From CAZDME01 sp964506785 [NCBI: uncultured bacterium] (GTDB lineage: Bacteria; CAZDME01; JAYEMH01), in the NCBI GenBank assembly GCA_964506785.1, contig CAZDME010000061.1, forward strand, positions 1 to 7,433: a stretch of DNA of 7,433 nt. Reading direction: 5' to 3'. The notes under the pieces are model-generated. The model saw only the letters and a program-made list of their open reading frames with translations. It did not search any database and was not told the origin of the DNA. The position numbers and the translations under genes are program-made. Positions 6,201 through 7,433 of this stretch are shown piece by piece; position 1 is the stretch's first letter, and the number at the start of each line of letters is the position of its first letter.

Positions 6201-7433
6201 CTATCTTGGCACCACCGGTTTTTTTATTAAAAACAAATTATAAATAAACAAAAGGGAAGAGTTCGGTGTAATTATATAAAGGACCTGAGGTAAAGTCCTA
6301 TGGAAAAAGCAGATTAAAATAATCTGCGAAACTGAAAAGAAAATTAAAGGTCGTATAAAATTAAAGCGGTGAATGGAGAGATTATAAAGAAGCAAAGTGT
6401 ATGTTAAAGAAAAAAAAGTCATGGCAATTCCGAAGAGCCTGGCCAGAGGGAAACATTCCACATACGCCTTACCTGATAAAATCCTGATAATTACGGAGGG
6501 AAATAAAAAACAGATTAATGCTCCGATGGCACAGGGGACCCCCACAATCATCAAGGTTTTTTTCAACATAGAAATTGTATCTTTCCCCCGGGCATGAAGG
6601 TAAGAAACTTTAGTGAACATTACCATAATAATCGCCGCAGGCCAGAATAGCATTATTTTCCCCACCAGCTGGGCAATAGAGTAGTAACCCGCCTCTACCG
6701 GAGAAAAAAAGCGCTTAACCAATAAAATATCAAAATTGGTAAGTGCCGTAAAACAAAGGAAAGTTATGGAAACCGGGATAAAATATTTGTAAACTTTGCT
6801 AAAATTTAATTCTTTATTTTCTGCTATTTCTTTATCGGGAATAAAGTCGCCGGGATTGACTGGCGGGCCGCTTTCGGATAAATCCGGGGGGCTTTCTAAT
6901 GCGCTTCTCAACATAAAAAGTGATAAGATAAGGGGAATAAATGTAGCAAGGCCAACGGCTGTCAAAACACCGCCTACCTCTAATCCGGCGGTTATCAAAA
7001 AAACACCGACCAAAAGTTTTAATGCCCCCGAGAGGATTATATTTATACTTAAAAAGCCAAATCTCTGGAATCCTTGAAGCGCCCCGTAGCTGAAGGGCAG
7101 AACAAGGGAAAAAAACATTATAGCTCCAGTTGCTATAACAAAATGACTTGAGCCGATTTGAAAAAAGGCAGCGATTATTCGGCTGCCAAAAGTAAAGGCA
7201 AAGAACAGAAGCAGGCCAAATAACGATATCCTTTTCCCTAACTTGAACAGTAGATGCTTTATCTTCGCTAAATGCCCTTGGGCATAAAAGCTGGAAACAA
7301 ACTTAGTAGCCACAGTTTGAATCGGCCCGAAAGAGGCAGAAACCAACATCATCATTGCAAATAACGTCGTGACAACTCCGAAATTTGAAAGGCTAAGATT
7401 TCTTGCCATAAACAGGGAAAAAAGTATACTGAA
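6201..7433 (-). CDS. Wzx-like polysaccharide flippase (MOP superfamily), 5' end beyond window
   Basis: This is an integral membrane protein of the MOP exporter superfamily, expected to flip lipid-linked oligosaccharides across the cytoplasmic membrane. The frame stays open from the first ATG (7409) to the window edge, adding FSILFSLF. Flippases of this family normally begin with a hydrophobic helix before the LARxLSxxxFG segment, which here is MARNLSLSNFG, so the ATG at 7409 is probably internal and the true start lies outside. Counting from that Met, about eleven hydrophobic segments are visible (near 11-32, 60-83, 89-108, 118-140, 145-167, 207-228, 243-265, 283-305, 320-342, 352-370, 375-394). 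The missing N-terminal helix would bring the total to twelve. GALQGFQRFG (109-118) and EAGYYSIAQL (239-248) are family-typical. A hydrophilic loop at 170-205 divides the two halves. The glycan it carries is unknown. Confidence 0.9.
   Translation of the reverse strand, partial: FSILFSLFMARNLSLSNFGVVTTLFAMMMLVSASFGPIQTVATKFVSSFYAQGHLAKIKHLLFKLGKRISLFGLLLFFAFTFGSRIIAAFFQIGSSHFVIATGAIMFFSLVLPFSYGALQGFQRFGFLSINIILSGALKLLVGVFLITAGLEVGGVLTAVGLATFIPLILSLFMLRSALESPPDLSESGPPVNPGDFIPDKEIAENKELNFSKVYKYFIPVSITFLCFTALTNFDILLVKRFFSPVEAGYYSIAQLVGKIMLFWPAAIIMVMFTKVSYLHARGKDTISMLKKTLMIVGVPCAIGALICFLFPSVIIRILSGKAYVECFPLARLFGIAMTFFSLTYTLLLYNLSIHRFNFIRPLIFFSVSQIILICFFHRTLPQVLYIITPNSSLLFIYNLFLIKKPVVPR

Noticed and set aside
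6397-6597. 66-codon plus-strand reading frame
   Set aside because: It is antisense to the flippase coding region, low in complexity and without family features.
6796-7077. 93-codon plus-strand reading frame
   Set aside because: It is antisense to the flippase gene, whose frame encodes clear membrane helices and family motifs.

Overview
The window is one tightly packed, single-strand gene block. All six genes are read from the minus strand, from about 7433 down to 1, and no gap between genes exceeds about 36 bases. In order of transcription they are: a Wzx/MOP-type polysaccharide flippase (7433-6201, 5' end outside the window); a membrane-associated family-2 glycosyltransferase (6199-5219); a radical SAM protein with an N-terminal B12-binding-like domain and an unusual CX4CX2C cluster motif (5219-3699); GDP-mannose 4,6-dehydratase Gmd (3662-2679); a family-4 glycosyltransferase (2677-1532); and a second B12-binding-type radical SAM protein (1508 to beyond position 1, 3' end outside). 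Stop and start codons overlap or lie 1 base apart at three junctions and 23-36 bases apart at the other two. This indicates one operon whose promoter and terminator both lie outside the window.

Together the genes look like part of a surface-glycan locus (O-antigen, capsule or exopolysaccharide type). Gmd makes the activated precursor GDP-4-keto-6-deoxymannose. The two glycosyltransferases assemble a lipid-linked oligosaccharide at the inner face of the cytoplasmic membrane, and the flippase turns it outward. The two radical SAM proteins are the unexplained part. They may modify a sugar, lipid or other precursor by radical chemistry, but their substrates cannot be read from the sequence.

The most unusual DNA feature is a pair of degenerate 7-base tandem repeats of consensus roughly NGGGARA, at 4871-4919 and 4704-4738. 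Both are translated in frame inside the first radical SAM gene, and the first encodes a 7-residue peptide period. They look like heptamer-repeat insertions tolerated in surface loops of the B12-binding-like domain.

The host is most likely an anaerobic bacterium of moderate to low G+C (about 40% in most genes sampled by eye, nearer 30-33% in the last gene), probably from an uncultivated lineage rich in B12-type radical SAM proteins. The phylum cannot be fixed from this sequence. No RNA genes, CRISPR arrays, insertion sequences or convincing terminators were seen, and no stretch over 300 bases lacks a gene.
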